A stretch of 64,000 nt of DNA, taken from contig JBGVIT010000044.1 of assembly GCA_045128915.1 (NCBI GenBank), positions 62,001 to 126,000 on the forward strand, given 5' to 3'. The position numbers and the translations under genes are program-made. The notes beneath the pieces are model-generated. The model made no database searches, was not told the DNA's origin, and saw only the letters and a program-made list of their open reading frames with translations. Source of the stretch: RGIG9115 sp045128915 (lineage in GTDB: Bacteria > Bacillota > Clostridia > UBA1381). Below, in pieces: positions 25,128-34,987 of this stretch; position 1 is the first letter of the stretch; each line of letters starts with the position of its first letter.

Positions 25128-27620
25128 ATGAAATTATCATTCTCAACAAACAGATGGAGTGGCTTTGATTTTGACAGCTTTCTTGATATAGCTGCAGAGT
25201 ATAAATTCAAGGGCTTTGAAATCCATGATATTGATCAATTCAGCGAAGAAATCAAAGACGAAAAACTGTTTGAAACCTATCATAAGCTTATTGATCGCAA
25301 AATAAGCGTTCCCGTTATTGATATGATATCTGATATAACCACAGCTTCCGTGGAAGATGCGGTAAATGAATATAACAGATGTGCAAGAGTAGCTGTAAGA
25401 CTTCATACTGCTCTTATAAGAGTAAAAGCATCAGATTCTGACGTAGCAGAAGAAAAGATGAAGGCTTTTGTTGATGCTGTGTTAAAGGATGCTGAAAGCA
25501 ATGGAATTACGCTTCTTATTGAAACAGTAGGCGCATTTGCCGATACCAAGAGATTAAGAGAATTTCTTAACTTGTACGCTCATGATAATCTTGCGGCATT
25601 GTGGGATCTTCACTATCCATACAGAGTGAAGAATGAATCTCCCGAAGATACAATAAGAAATCTTGGAGCTTTTGTTAAGCACGTTCATATGAAAGACTCC
25701 GACGGAGAAAATTCTTATAACCTTGTGGGCGAGGGAAGTCTGCCAATTAACGATATTATGAACGGACTCAGGTCTGTTAATTATAACGGCTTTATATCGA
25801 TAGAATGGGATCCCGGTTGGGATGCGGATATAGACCAGATTGATATTATATTCCCGCACTTTGTAAGCTTTATGTCAAGATACAATAATCTTAACAGAGC
25901 AAAGTCCTCTCTCTATGAAAACAACAGAGGTACGGGCAAATACGTCTGGAAAAAATCATCACTCATAAGAAAGACCTTCTCTGAGGTTCTTGACACTATG
26001 GTAATGGAATTTCCTGACCAGCTTGCGTTTAAATATACCACACTTGACTATACCAGAACATATACACAGTTCCGTGACGATGTTGACAATTTTGCACGAA
26101 GCCTTATTGCACTTGGTGTTAAACCGGGAAGTCACGTGGCTGTCTGGGCGACAAACGTTCCCCAATGGTACATAGCATTCTGGGCAGTAACAAAAATCGG
26201 CGGTGTTCTTGTAACTATGAATACCGCATATAAAATTCATGAAGCAGAGTATCTCCTTAATCAGTCTGATACTCATACGCTTATCACTATCGACGGCTAT
26301 CGTGATTCTCATTATAATGAGATTATAGCCGAGCTTTGCCCTGAGCTTGAAACAAGAAAGCAGGGCGAGCCACTTCATGCAAAAAGACTTCCGTTCCTTA
26401 GAAATGTTATAACAGTTGGCTATTCACAAAAAGGCTGTATTACATGGGAAGAAGCCTGCGCTCTTGCAGAAACTGTGCCTCTTGAAGAGGTTTCAAGACG
26501 TGCGGCAGAGGTTGATGTAAATGATGTATGTAATATGCAGTACACATCAGGAACAACAGGTTTCCCGAAGGGTGTTATGCTTACTCACTATAACATTGTC
26601 AACAACGGAAAATGTATAGGTGACAGAATGGACCTTTCAACAGCGGACAGAATGATGATTCAGGTTCCTATGTTCCATTGCTTCGGCATGGTTCTTGCAA
26701 TGACAGCAACAATGACTCATGGCGGAACGCTTCTTCCGCTTCCGTACTTCTCACCAAAACCGTCTCTTGCTTGTATAAACGAAGAACGAATAACATGTTT
26801 TCATGGAGTGCCTACCATGTTCATTGCAATGCTTGAGCATGAGGACTTTGCAAAGACTGATTTTTCATACATGAGAACCGGTATTATGGCAGGTTCGCCT
26901 TGCCCTATTTCCGTAATGCAGGAAGTTGTAAACAAGATGAACATGAAGGAAATTACAATCGTTTACGGTCAGACAGAAGCATCTCCCGGCTGTACAATGA
27001 GCAGCACAGATGACTCCATTGAGGTAAGAGTTTCAACAGTAGGCAGAAACCTGCCTGAAATTGAATGTAAAATCGTAGATCCCGATACGGGCGAGGAGCT
27101 TCCGGACAATGTAACCGGTGAATTTGTTGCACGTGGCTATAATATAATGAAAGGCTACTACAAAATGCCCGAAGCTACTGCTGCTGCTATCGACGAAAAT
27201 GGCTGGCTCCATACGGGTGATTTAGCTTGCCGTACTCCTGAGGGTAACTACATGATTACGGGACGTCTTAAAGACATGATTATCCGAGGCGGCGAAAACA
27301 TATATCCAAAAGAAATAGAAGAATTTATCTATACACATCCGTCTGTCAAGGATGTTCAGGTAATAGGAATACCCGATGAACAGTACGGCGAAGAAATTAT
27401 GGCATGTATTATTCTTAAGGAAGGGGAAGAGATGACAGTTGAAGAGATGAAGAAGTATATTATGGACCATATGGCAAAGCATAAGGTTCCGAAATATATT
27501 GACTTTGTTGATTCATTCCCCATGAACGTTGCAGGAAAAATTCTTAAGTACAAAATGCGTGAGGATGCCATAGAACGTCTTAAGATTAAAAAGGTTGAAG
27601 GAATTGTAACTCAGTCCTGA
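25128..27620 (+). CDS. Fusion of xylose-isomerase-like TIM barrel and acyl-CoA synthetase (AMP-binding)
   Basis: 830 residues. Residues 1-260: sugar-phosphate isomerase/epimerase-type TIM barrel (FEIHDID, LLIETVGAF, ALWDLHYPY, VKHVHMKDSDG, ISIEWDPGW carry the usual E/D/H metal positions). Residues 290-830: adenylate-forming ligase with MQYTSGTTGFPKGVMLTH (P-loop), YGQTEASPG, GWLHTGDLA, GRLKDMIIRGGENIYPKEIE and GKILKYKMRE (catalytic lysine), the set seen in medium/long-chain acyl-CoA synthetases. Both parts look intact with no frameshift between. ATG 25128 with AAAGGAA upstream. Suggests one enzyme rearranges a small polyol or sugar-like acid and the other makes its CoA ester. Confidence 0.85.
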   Translation: MKLSFSTNRWSGFDFDSFLDIAAEYKFKGFEIHDIDQFSEEIKDEKLFETYHKLIDRKISVPVIDMISDITTASVEDAVNEYNRCARVAVRLHTALIRVKASDSDVAEEKMKAFVDAVLKDAESNGITLLIETVGAFADTKRLREFLNLYAHDNLAALWDLHYPYRVKNESPEDTIRNLGAFVKHVHMKDSDGENSYNLVGEGSLPINDIMNGLRSVNYNGFISIEWDPGWDADIDQIDIIFPHFVSFMSRYNNLNRAKSSLYENNRGTGKYVWKKSSLIRKTFSEVLDTMVMEFPDQLAFKYTTLDYTRTYTQFRDDVDNFARSLIALGVKPGSHVAVWATNVPQWYIAFWAVTKIGGVLVTMNTAYKIHEAEYLLNQSDTHTLITIDGYRDSHYNEIIAELCPELETRKQGEPLHAKRLPFLRNVITVGYSQKGCITWEEACALAETVPLEEVSRRAAEVDVNDVCNMQYTSGTTGFPKGVMLTHYNIVNNGKCIGDRMDLSTADRMMIQVPMFHCFGMVLAMTATMTHGGTLLPLPYFSPKPSLACINEERITCFHGVPTMFIAMLEHEDFAKTDFSYMRTGIMAGSPCPISVMQEVVNKMNMKEITIVYGQTEASPGCTMSSTDDSIEVRVSTVGRNLPEIECKIVDPDTGEELPDNVTGEFVARGYNIMKGYYKMPEATAAAIDENGWLHTGDLACRTPEGNYMITGRLKDMIIRGGENIYPKEIEEFIYTHPSVKDVQVIGIPDEQYGEEIMACIILKEGEEMTVEEMKKYIMDHMAKHKVPKYIDFVDSFPMNVAGKILKYKMREDAIERLKIKKVEGIVTQS

Positions 27621-27639
27621 TTTCAAAGGAAGTGTTTTA

Positions 27640-28443
27640 GTGAACAGAATAATTGACGCTCATTGTCATATTTATCCCGACAAAATTGCTGAAAAGGCGG
27701 CAGAAGCAACTTGTGAATTCTATGAGGGCTTGGGTTCAACTCTGGACGGAAGAGTATCAACTCTTTCAAGTGAAGCTGAAAAAGCAGGGATTGAGCATTG
27801 TATAGTCCAATCCGTTGCTACAACTCCAAAGCAAGTTTCCTCGATTAATAAATTTATTGCATCTACCGTAGCGCAAAGCGGCGGAAATCTTACGGGACTT
27901 GGCACGTTGCATCCCGACAGCGAAAATCTTTCGGATGATGTAAATGAAATCATAGGTCTTGGACTTCGCGGTGTAAAGCTTCATCCGGACATCCAGAAAT
28001 TCAAGATTGATGATTACAGATGCCTTAAGATTTATGAGCTGTGTGAAAAAAATAACCTGCCCATACTTATGCATACGGGTGATTGCAGATACGATTATTC
28101 AAATCCAAACAGACTAATGCCAATACTTGAAATATATGATAAGCTCATTATCATTGGTGCGCATTTTGGCGGTTGGTCAGTGTGGAAGGAAGCGTCACAG
28201 CTTCTTCATGGGTTTAAAAATCTGTACGTAGATACTTCATCTGCGCTATATGCTCTCAAGCCTCACGAAGCAGAAGAACTTATAAATCTATACGGAGAGG
28301 ACAGAGTTCTTTTCGGAACAGACTATCCCATGTGGGCGCCGCAGGATGAAATGGAGCGTTTTAACAAGCTTAAGCTTTCAGGTAAGCAAAAGGAGAAAAT
28401 CCTTTTCCAAAATTCATGTGAGCTTTTTAACATCAAAATATAA
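27640..28443 (+). CDS. Metal-dependent amidohydrolase (PF04909, amidohydrolase 2)
   Basis: 267 residues. IIDAHCHIYPDKIAE holds the N-terminal HxH metal motif, LMHTGD and IIGAHFGGW the next histidines, and LFGTDYPMW the final aspartate. The family includes decarboxylases (ACMSD type) and lactone or amide hydrolases. GTG start at 27640 with AAAGGAAG before it, 19 bases after the ligase stop, so it belongs to the same operon, which ends here at a terminator. Confidence 0.88.
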   Translation: MNRIIDAHCHIYPDKIAEKAAEATCEFYEGLGSTLDGRVSTLSSEAEKAGIEHCIVQSVATTPKQVSSINKFIASTVAQSGGNLTGLGTLHPDSENLSDDVNEIIGLGLRGVKLHPDIQKFKIDDYRCLKIYELCEKNNLPILMHTGDCRYDYSNPNRLMPILEIYDKLIIIGAHFGGWSVWKEASQLLHGFKNLYVDTSSALYALKPHEAEELINLYGEDRVLFGTDYPMWAPQDEMERFNKLKLSGKQKEKILFQNSCELFNIKI

Positions 28444-28444
28444 C

Positions 28445-28483
28445 AAAAAAACTGCAGAAATAACATTTTTCTGCAGTTTTTTT
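28445..28483. terminator. Terminator closing the LeuA-like operon
   Basis: AAAAAAACTGCAGAAA and TTTCTGCAGTTTTTTT pair over 16 bases around a short AT loop. Confidence 0.92.
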
Positions 28484-28565
28484 CGATTTTTGGGCTCTCA
28501 TTTGGCAAAACAACAAACAAACAACTATTATTTTGAGATTTCTGTACAAAAAACTCGGTAAAATA

Positions 28566-28594
28566 TTGACAATTCTATGCTAAAATGATATAAT
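28566..28594 (+). promoter_or_regulatory. Near-consensus promoter of the polysaccharide locus
   Basis: TTGACA (28566-28571) and TATAAT (28589-28594) with a 17-base spacer. No terminator is obvious for the next 23 kb, so it may drive the whole locus. Confidence 0.9.
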
Positions 28595-28628
28595 TTATCT
28601 ATATGTATTGTTGTATGGAAGTGGAATT

Positions 28629-29252
28629 ATGTATAAAAATTTTTTCAAAAGACTAATTGATATTGTTTTATCTTTTATTGGTATTGTAGTGCTTGCAATT
28701 CCAATGCTTATAGTTGCAATCGCAATAAAGCTTGACAGCCCGGGAAAAGTTCTTTTTAAGCAGGAAAGAGTAGGTAAGAATAAAAAGAGTATTCATATAC
28801 TTAAGTTCAGAAGCATGCGAAGTGACACACCTAAAAACGTGCCAACTCATCTTCTTGAAGATCCGGATATGTACATAACAAAGCTTGGTAAATTCATAAG
28901 AAAAACATCTATTGATGAGCTTCCGCAGATTTTTTGTATATTCATAGGCTCCATGAGTATAATAGGACCTCGCCCTGCACTTTTTAACCAGACCGATTTA
29001 ATCCAAGAGCGTGATAAGTACGGCGCAAATGATATTACCCCGGGACTTACGGGACTTGCGCAGATAAGCGGCAGAGATGAACTGCCCATAGATGTAAAAG
29101 CAAGGCTGGACGGAGAATACGTAGAAAAGATGAGTTTCTGGTTTGATGTTAAGCTTTTTTTCGGTACGATTTTTTCCGTTCTTAAAAGCGATGGCGTAGT
29201 AGAAGGCGGAACCGGACAGCTTGAAAAAGAAAAGGAAGAGGCTCTAAAATGA
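28629..29252 (+). CDS. Priming sugar (phospho)transferase, PglC/WcaJ C-terminal type
   Basis: 207 residues. One N-terminal membrane segment (about 8-32) then the bacterial sugar transferase domain: HILKFRSMR, RKTSIDELPQ, IGPRPALFNQ and PGLTGLAQISGRDELP. Such enzymes transfer a sugar 1-phosphate from a nucleotide sugar to undecaprenyl phosphate, starting repeat-unit assembly. Short, monotopic form as in PglC. ATG 28629 follows GGAAGTGGAA; the upstream TTG 28608 is less likely. First gene of the locus; overlaps the next by 4 bases. Confidence 0.92.
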   Translation: MYKNFFKRLIDIVLSFIGIVVLAIPMLIVAIAIKLDSPGKVLFKQERVGKNKKSIHILKFRSMRSDTPKNVPTHLLEDPDMYITKLGKFIRKTSIDELPQIFCIFIGSMSIIGPRPALFNQTDLIQERDKYGANDITPGLTGLAQISGRDELPIDVKARLDGEYVEKMSFWFDVKLFFGTIFSVLKSDGVVEGGTGQLEKEKEEALK

Positions 29253-30124
29253 AAAAAATCCTCATCACCGGAGCAAATAGCTATATCGGAACATCTTTTG
29301 AAAAGTATATATCGAACTTTGAAGGCTATATCGTAGATACAGTAGATATGATAGACGGCTCATGGCGCAAAAAAGATTTCTCATGCTATGATGCAGTATT
29401 TCATGTGGCAGGAATTGCTCATTCCGATGTGGGCAATGTAACTGATGAAATAAAGAAAAAGTATTATGCCATTAATACAGACCTCACCGTTGAAACAGCA
29501 CAAAAAGCAAAAAACGACGGAGTGGGACAGTTTATTTTCATGAGTAGCGCTATTGTGTATGGTGACAGCGCACCTATTGGGAAGACTAAAATCATAACAA
29601 AGGATACTCCCGTGTCACCCGCTAATTTCTACGGAGACAGTAAAGTACAAGCTGAGCTTGGACTTAAAAGCCTCGAAAGCGAAGACTTCAAGGTGGTAAT
29701 TTTAAGACCACCCATGATATATGGTAAAGACAGCAAAGGAAACTACCCTATACTTTCAAAGCTTGCACAAAAGTGTCCCGTATTTCCATATGTAAACAAT
29801 CAGCGGTCTATGTTATACATAGAAAATCTTGCAGAGTTTGTAAGGTTAATGGTTGAAAACAATGAATCAGGAATTTTTCATCCCCAGAACAGAGAATACA
29901 GCAATACGTCAGAGCTGATTTCAATGATTGCAGACTCTCACGGCAAAAAAGTAAAGCTTGTAAAAGGCTTCAGCTGGTGTCTTAAAATACTTAGTCGCTT
30001 TACAGGGCTGGTAAATAAGGCCTTCGGAAACATGATATATGAACAAGAAATGAGCAAATATACAGATAATTACATTGTAGAGGATTTAAAAAATTCAATT
30101 TTGAAAACAGAGGTAAATGTATAA
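29249..30124 (+). CDS. NAD-dependent epimerase/dehydratase (extended SDR)
   Basis: 291 residues. Rossmann motif ILITGANSYIGT, YGDSK with the catalytic tyrosine-lysine spacing (NFYGDSKVQAE), and PPMIYG. Resembles the WbpV/GalE-like reductases that act with PglC-type transferases on UDP-linked 4-keto or 4-hydroxy sugars. Start overlaps the sugar transferase stop (ATGA), so it probably makes or finishes the primed sugar. Confidence 0.85.
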   Translation: MKKILITGANSYIGTSFEKYISNFEGYIVDTVDMIDGSWRKKDFSCYDAVFHVAGIAHSDVGNVTDEIKKKYYAINTDLTVETAQKAKNDGVGQFIFMSSAIVYGDSAPIGKTKIITKDTPVSPANFYGDSKVQAELGLKSLESEDFKVVILRPPMIYGKDSKGNYPILSKLAQKCPVFPYVNNQRSMLYIENLAEFVRLMVENNESGIFHPQNREYSNTSELISMIADSHGKKVKLVKGFSWCLKILSRFTGLVNKAFGNMIYEQEMSKYTDNYIVEDLKNSILKTEVNV

Positions 30125-30987
30125 TGATTGAGGCAACCGCTATCATAATGACCAAAAATGAAGAAAAAAACATTGTTGATTGTCTTAAATCAATGGATGG
30201 CTTTGCAAAAAGATGTGTAGTAATAGATTGCGGCAGTACAGACCGTACTGTTGAACTTGCAAAAGAATATGGCGCAGATGTGTATTTTCATGAATTTGAG
30301 TATTATGCAAAGCAGTTTAATTGGGGAATAGATAATACCGGTATAGACACCGAATGGATTATACGCCTTGATGCTGACGAGCGTTTCCCTGATGAATTAT
30401 GCAGAGAGATTGAAGAATTAATTATAGAAAACGCTGACAAGTCTATGAACGGAATAACAATCGAGGCAGACTTTTTCTTCCTTGACAGATGTATGAAGCA
30501 TGGTATAAGAAATAAGCGTAAGATGATGATGTTCAAAAAAGCGTACGGCAGAATTGAGGACCGCCGCCGAGATGCGCACAGCATTATATCAGAGGGTTTT
30601 TCTGCAAGTACAAAGAACAGATTTTTGCACTACGATTTTAAAGACATAGATAGCTACATAAAAAGATATAATTGGTATGCAACCAGAGAGATGCAGGATT
30701 ATATTGATTTTACCAACGGAGCCGGAGTTGAAATTAAAACCGACAAAGCAATTTTACAACAGCGCAAAAAGAAATTCGGTTTTTATTATAAAATGCCCAA
30801 GTATTTCAGAGCGTGGTTGTGGTTTATTTATAACTACATTTTCAGATTTGGTTTCTTAGACGGAAAAGAGGGACTCATATTCTGCTTCCTCGAATGCTAT
30901 TGGTACAGACTCCTGGTGGATGCCAAAATTTATGAATACGAAAAATGTGATAATAAAGAATTTGAAAAATTAGAGGCGTTGGTGTAA
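30124..30987 (+). CDS. Glycosyltransferase family 2 (WaaE/KdtX-like)
   Basis: 287 residues. ATAIIMTKNEEKNIVDCL and VIDCGSTDRTVELA mark the nucleotide-sugar site, and IIRLDADERFP carries the metal-binding DxD-like motif. The pattern is that of the WaaE/LPS-core subgroup. Start overlaps the preceding stop by one base (TAATG). Confidence 0.88.
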   Translation: MIEATAIIMTKNEEKNIVDCLKSMDGFAKRCVVIDCGSTDRTVELAKEYGADVYFHEFEYYAKQFNWGIDNTGIDTEWIIRLDADERFPDELCREIEELIIENADKSMNGITIEADFFFLDRCMKHGIRNKRKMMMFKKAYGRIEDRRRDAHSIISEGFSASTKNRFLHYDFKDIDSYIKRYNWYATREMQDYIDFTNGAGVEIKTDKAILQQRKKKFGFYYKMPKYFRAWLWFIYNYIFRFGFLDGKEGLIFCFLECYWYRLLVDAKIYEYEKCDNKEFEKLEALV

Positions 30988-31001
30988 TAGGGGTGGTTAC
31001 T

Positions 31002-31898
31002 TTGAATAAAACATTAAAGAATATTATTCTTTTCCCATGTAACGTGTTATATAAATTTAGTCCCGTATTGACGATTAAAATACTTTTTAGATTAAAATGT
31101 AAGCATAAATTGGATTTGGCCAACCCCAAGTCTTATAACGAAAAATTAAACTGGCTCAAGCTCTATTACAGAAATGAGCTTATGCCGATGTGTGCTGATA
31201 AATACGCAGTACGTGAATATATTATTGACAGAGGGTATGGTGAGTATTTGCCTGATCTGTTATGGCATGGATACGATGCGGAAGATATCCCCTTTGATGA
31301 ATTGCCAAGTCAATTTATTATAAAATGTACTACCGGTTCAGGTAACAATATTATTTGTAAAAACAAAGAACTCTTAGACACGAATACAACCATAAAGAAG
31401 TTAAATAAAATGCTTAAAGAAAAATATCTGCCATGTTATGGTGAATGGCATTATGAAAAGATAAAGCCAGGCATCGTTATTGAAGAATTATTGACAGATG
31501 AAAAAAATTATGTACCGATTGATTATAAGCTATTTTGTTTTAATAATCTTAATGGCGGAGATGTTGGATGCATTGCTTTGGATTTAGACAGATATAATGG
31601 ACATAAAAGAAATATTTATGATAGCGAATGGAATTTTATGCCTGATGTTTCGTTTGGATTTAAACGCAAATTTGACGCAGGGATCTCCAAACCTGAATTG
31701 TTTGACAAAATGAAGAATATTGCGGTGAAGCTCGCTGAGCCGTTTCCTCATTGTCGAGTTGATTTTTATGTTATTGGCGAAAAATTGTATATTGGTGAAT
31801 TGACATTTTTTAACGGTTCGGGATTTGATTTGGTAACCCCGAAAGAATATAATCTTAAGATGGGAAGCTGGATACAGTTGCCTTGCAAAAATAATTAA
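31002..31898 (+). CDS. TupA-like ATP-grasp protein (first copy)
   Basis: 298 residues. The family-defining opening NPKSYNEKLNWLKLYYRN is followed by FIIKCTTGSGNNIICKNK (ATP-grasp lysine and loop) and HCRVDFYVIGEKLYIGELTF with the metal-binding acidic residues. TupA is required for teichuronopeptide synthesis in Bacillus halodurans; ATP-grasp enzymes ligate carboxylates to amines. TTG 31002 lies 5 bases after GGGGTGG and is preferred to GTG 30993. A second copy is at 36203. Confidence 0.85.
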   Translation: MNKTLKNIILFPCNVLYKFSPVLTIKILFRLKCKHKLDLANPKSYNEKLNWLKLYYRNELMPMCADKYAVREYIIDRGYGEYLPDLLWHGYDAEDIPFDELPSQFIIKCTTGSGNNIICKNKELLDTNTTIKKLNKMLKEKYLPCYGEWHYEKIKPGIVIEELLTDEKNYVPIDYKLFCFNNLNGGDVGCIALDLDRYNGHKRNIYDSEWNFMPDVSFGFKRKFDAGISKPELFDKMKNIAVKLAEPFPHCRVDFYVIGEKLYIGELTFFNGSGFDLVTPKEYNLKMGSWIQLPCKNN

Positions 31899-31923
31899 TC
31901 GTATTTAATTCGAGGTTGGTAAT

Positions 31924-32889
31924 ATGGTAAATGAGAATCGGATTGACGTAAGCGTTGTTATCCCGTGTTATAATTGCGAAGCGTATATTGATGAAACACT
32001 TAAGAGCCTTGAAAGCCAAAGCTTTAAAAATTTTGAGGTTGTGTGTGTGAATGATGGTTCAGAAGATAATACATTAAGCATATTAACTCGGTGGCAGAAT
32101 GACAGCAATCTTAATATATCGGTTATAAATCAGGATAACTTTGGCGTCAGCAGAGCAAGAAACAATGCTATTGCTGCAGCAAAAGGTACATATATATTGT
32201 TTTTGGATGCTGATGATATATTTCATCACGAAATGATCAAAAGTCTTTTTAACGCTGTTGAGGGTGTCGATGTTGCATATTGCAGATTATCAAGGGATAT
32301 GGACGAAGTTAAGGACTATCCATCCAAAAATGTAAAGTATGTTGATGAGACGCAAACGGATGCAATGAGTAAATTGCTATATCAAATGGGCACATATGGA
32401 TTTTATTGCTACATATATAAGAAATCTGTTATTTTAGAACAAAACATATTTTTTGATGAAAACACAAAACATTTTGAGGATAGAGAATTTATTTGGAAGT
32501 ACCTATGTTACTGCAAAAATATTGTATGGTTTGATGCACCACTTTATGGTTATAGAATAAATGTATCTTCGGTAACACAAAGAACCGCTCAATGGCATAC
32601 TGATGGTTTGGAAGCTATACGTCGGGTGGAGAGATATTTAAAGGATCATAACTGCTCGTTTTTACCTGAGGTTGAAACTTATCTGTTTGCAAGAGCTATA
32701 TGGGGAGTGGCAAAGTCATATACAATCAGCAAAAGGAAAGATCTGTTTTATCGTTTGTCAAAAGAGTATGATTTAAAAACGTATATGAAGCGAACCCTAA
32801 GAGATAATAATTTATTGGTTTGCATTGCTTCTGCGTTATATCTCATACATCCAATGTTGTTCTATATCATTGTAGGTATGAAAAAATAG
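31924..32889 (+). CDS. Glycosyltransferase family 2
   Basis: 321 residues. DVSVVIPCYNCEAYIDETL and VVCVNDGSEDNT form the nucleotide-binding part; YILFLDADDIFH the metal site. GT-A fold, inverting type by family; acceptor unknown. A basic C-terminus with one hydrophobic segment suggests membrane association. Base composition is more AT-rich than the flanking housekeeping genes, as is common for such loci. Confidence 0.9.
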   Translation: MVNENRIDVSVVIPCYNCEAYIDETLKSLESQSFKNFEVVCVNDGSEDNTLSILTRWQNDSNLNISVINQDNFGVSRARNNAIAAAKGTYILFLDADDIFHHEMIKSLFNAVEGVDVAYCRLSRDMDEVKDYPSKNVKYVDETQTDAMSKLLYQMGTYGFYCYIYKKSVILEQNIFFDENTKHFEDREFIWKYLCYCKNIVWFDAPLYGYRINVSSVTQRTAQWHTDGLEAIRRVERYLKDHNCSFLPEVETYLFARAIWGVAKSYTISKRKDLFYRLSKEYDLKTYMKRTLRDNNLLVCIASALYLIHPMLFYIIVGMKK

Positions 32890-32975
32890 TTTGTTATGTT
32901 ATAGGTATTATTGTGAGGTTAACTATAAAATTTAGATGACATATTGTAACAAATAACAATTAATGCGGAGGAAGT

Positions 32976-33797
32976 ATGAAAGGTATAAGGTTGGCATACC
33001 CTGATTTGCAAAATGCAGGAGATGTCTTAAATGTTGAGTTGATTGAAAGATTATCAGGAAAAAAAGTGCTGAGGAGCAAGGTATATAATGCAGATATGTT
33101 TGCAATAGGCGGTGCATTGTTTGGGGCACAATATTCGCCTGGTACAACAAGAAGAATTCTACAAACCACATTAGGTTTGATATATGGAAATAAACCATTA
33201 TATGTTTGGGGTAGCGGATTTTTATATGGTGACAACCCTAACAAGATGTATCGCAAAAATTTAAAAATATGCGCTTTGCGAGGAGAAAAAACACGACAGA
33301 AGCTATCTACTTTAACCGGGCAGAATTATGATGTTCCTTTAGCTGATGCCGGACTTTTAGCGGACATGTTTATTGATTCTATGCCTGATAAAAAGTATGA
33401 AATAGGACTTATACCACATTTTTCTCAGCAGAATGAAATGCATATGGTTAATCTCTCAAAAAAAGAAAATGTATATTTTATTGATATAAGAAATACACCT
33501 CGCCAGGTTATAAGGGAAATTGCCGAGTGTGAATATGTTTTATCCAGCAGTTTGCATGGCCTTATATTTGCGGACTCATTACATGTTCCTTCGTTACATA
33601 TTGGCGGTGAAACGGAGTTGATGGGTGGCAATTTTAAATTTGAGGACTATTATTCTTCATATGGTATAGACGATGAAAAATGGGATTTGAATAAACAATA
33701 TCCGACAGTTAATGATATTATTGATTCATATAAAATAAAAAAAGACGTTGTGGAGGATAAGAAAAAAGCATTAATTGAATGTTTTCCAAAATTCTGA
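32976..33797 (+). CDS. Polysaccharide pyruvyl transferase (PF04230)
   Basis: 273 residues. NAGDVLNVELIERLSGK, a glycine-rich FAIGGALFG, and the hallmark SSSLHGLIFADSLHVPSLHI. These enzymes add a pyruvate ketal from phosphoenolpyruvate to a sugar; CsaB of this family makes the ligand for SLH domains. Here it may modify the locus polymer, or supply the SLH anchor for the protein at 11295; the sequence does not decide. GGAGG precedes the ATG. Confidence 0.87.
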   Translation: MKGIRLAYPDLQNAGDVLNVELIERLSGKKVLRSKVYNADMFAIGGALFGAQYSPGTTRRILQTTLGLIYGNKPLYVWGSGFLYGDNPNKMYRKNLKICALRGEKTRQKLSTLTGQNYDVPLADAGLLADMFIDSMPDKKYEIGLIPHFSQQNEMHMVNLSKKENVYFIDIRNTPRQVIREIAECEYVLSSSLHGLIFADSLHVPSLHIGGETELMGGNFKFEDYYSSYGIDDEKWDLNKQYPTVNDIIDSYKIKKDVVEDKKKALIECFPKF

Positions 33798-33811
33798 AAG
33801 GATAGATTTTC

Positions 33812-34969
33812 ATGGAATATTGTATAATAGCATCTAATTATCGAACTGAAAAAAGACAAGTACATGTCTTTTTGGATAATGTTGTAGTAAAGTTCGCTGA
33901 CAGAGGAATTAAGTGTAATGTAATTGCACCACAAAGCATAGTAAGCTACCTTTTCAAAAAAAATAACCGTAGAAAATTTATTTCAAATCGAACAACTGAA
34001 AACGGTATTCCGTATAATGTATATTCACCTTTATTTTTGGTTTTTCCTTGTTTTAAAGTTGGTAATTTATACATAGCAGACCTGTCTAAAAAATCATTCT
34101 ATCATGCGGTTAAAAGGACGTATAAGCGTTATAAAATGGAAGCTGATGTAATATATTCCCATTTTATACAAGCAGGCATTGCTGCAGTGCGATTGGCAAA
34201 ATACTTAGGGGTACCATCATTTATTGCAAACGGTGAGGCTGACACATGTGCATCTGTGGCAAATAACAGTCCGGCACTCATAAATAAAACCTTAGACAAT
34301 GTAAGCGGAATAATTTCTGTATCCAGCGAAAACAAAGAAGAAATCAGAACTTTATGTAATGACTCACCTGATGTTATGAAGAAAGTCACAGTTATTCCGA
34401 ATGCTGTTGATGTTAATAGATTTTATCATTTGAATAAATATGAATGCAGAAAAAAGCTTGGCTGGGATGAGAATGCATTTATAATTGCATTTACAGGTTC
34501 TTTTATAGAAAGAAAAGGTGTCAACAGAGTGGCAGCGGCTGTTGAGAAGGTTGGAGGAATTCATTCTGTTTTTATAGGCGTAGGACCTGATGTGCCACAA
34601 TGTGATAATATATTGTTTTGCGGACGGGTAAAGAACGAAGATATGGTTATGTATCTTAATTCAGCGGATGTATTTGTTCTTCCTACTCTTGCAGAAGGGT
34701 GTTGTAACGCTATTGTGGAAGCAGTTGTATGTGGTCTGCCTGTAATATCCTCTGACAGAATGTTTAATTATGATATTCTTGATGATAGTTGTTCTGTTTT
34801 GATAGATCCTGAAAATGTGGATGAACTTGCCAATGCTATCAAAAGACTTAAAGAGGATACTGAATATAGAAATAAACTTGCAGCCGGAAGCTTGAAAAAG
34901 GCAAAAGAACTTTCTATTGATGTTAGAGTTGACAGAATACTTGATTTCATAAATACTATTATGATGTGA
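33812..34969 (+). CDS. Glycosyltransferase family 4 (GT-B)
   Basis: 385 residues. N-terminal acceptor half and C-terminal donor half; VIPNAVDVNRF, FTGSFIERKGV and the E-x7-E element within EGCCNAIVEAVVCGLPVI are the GT4 signatures. Retaining transferase by family. GAAAGGA ribosome site. Confidence 0.9.
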   Translation: MEYCIIASNYRTEKRQVHVFLDNVVVKFADRGIKCNVIAPQSIVSYLFKKNNRRKFISNRTTENGIPYNVYSPLFLVFPCFKVGNLYIADLSKKSFYHAVKRTYKRYKMEADVIYSHFIQAGIAAVRLAKYLGVPSFIANGEADTCASVANNSPALINKTLDNVSGIISVSSENKEEIRTLCNDSPDVMKKVTVIPNAVDVNRFYHLNKYECRKKLGWDENAFIIAFTGSFIERKGVNRVAAAVEKVGGIHSVFIGVGPDVPQCDNILFCGRVKNEDMVMYLNSADVFVLPTLAEGCCNAIVEAVVCGLPVISSDRMFNYDILDDSCSVLIDPENVDELANAIKRLKEDTEYRNKLAAGSLKKAKELSIDVRVDRILDFINTIMM

Positions 34970-34987
34970 TGTTTTTTTGGAGGAAAT

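Noticed and set aside
32890..32975. Possible gene or regulator in the gap before the pyruvyltransferase
   Set aside because: Only 86 AT-rich bases, with a ribosome site for the next gene and no clear promoter or hairpin.
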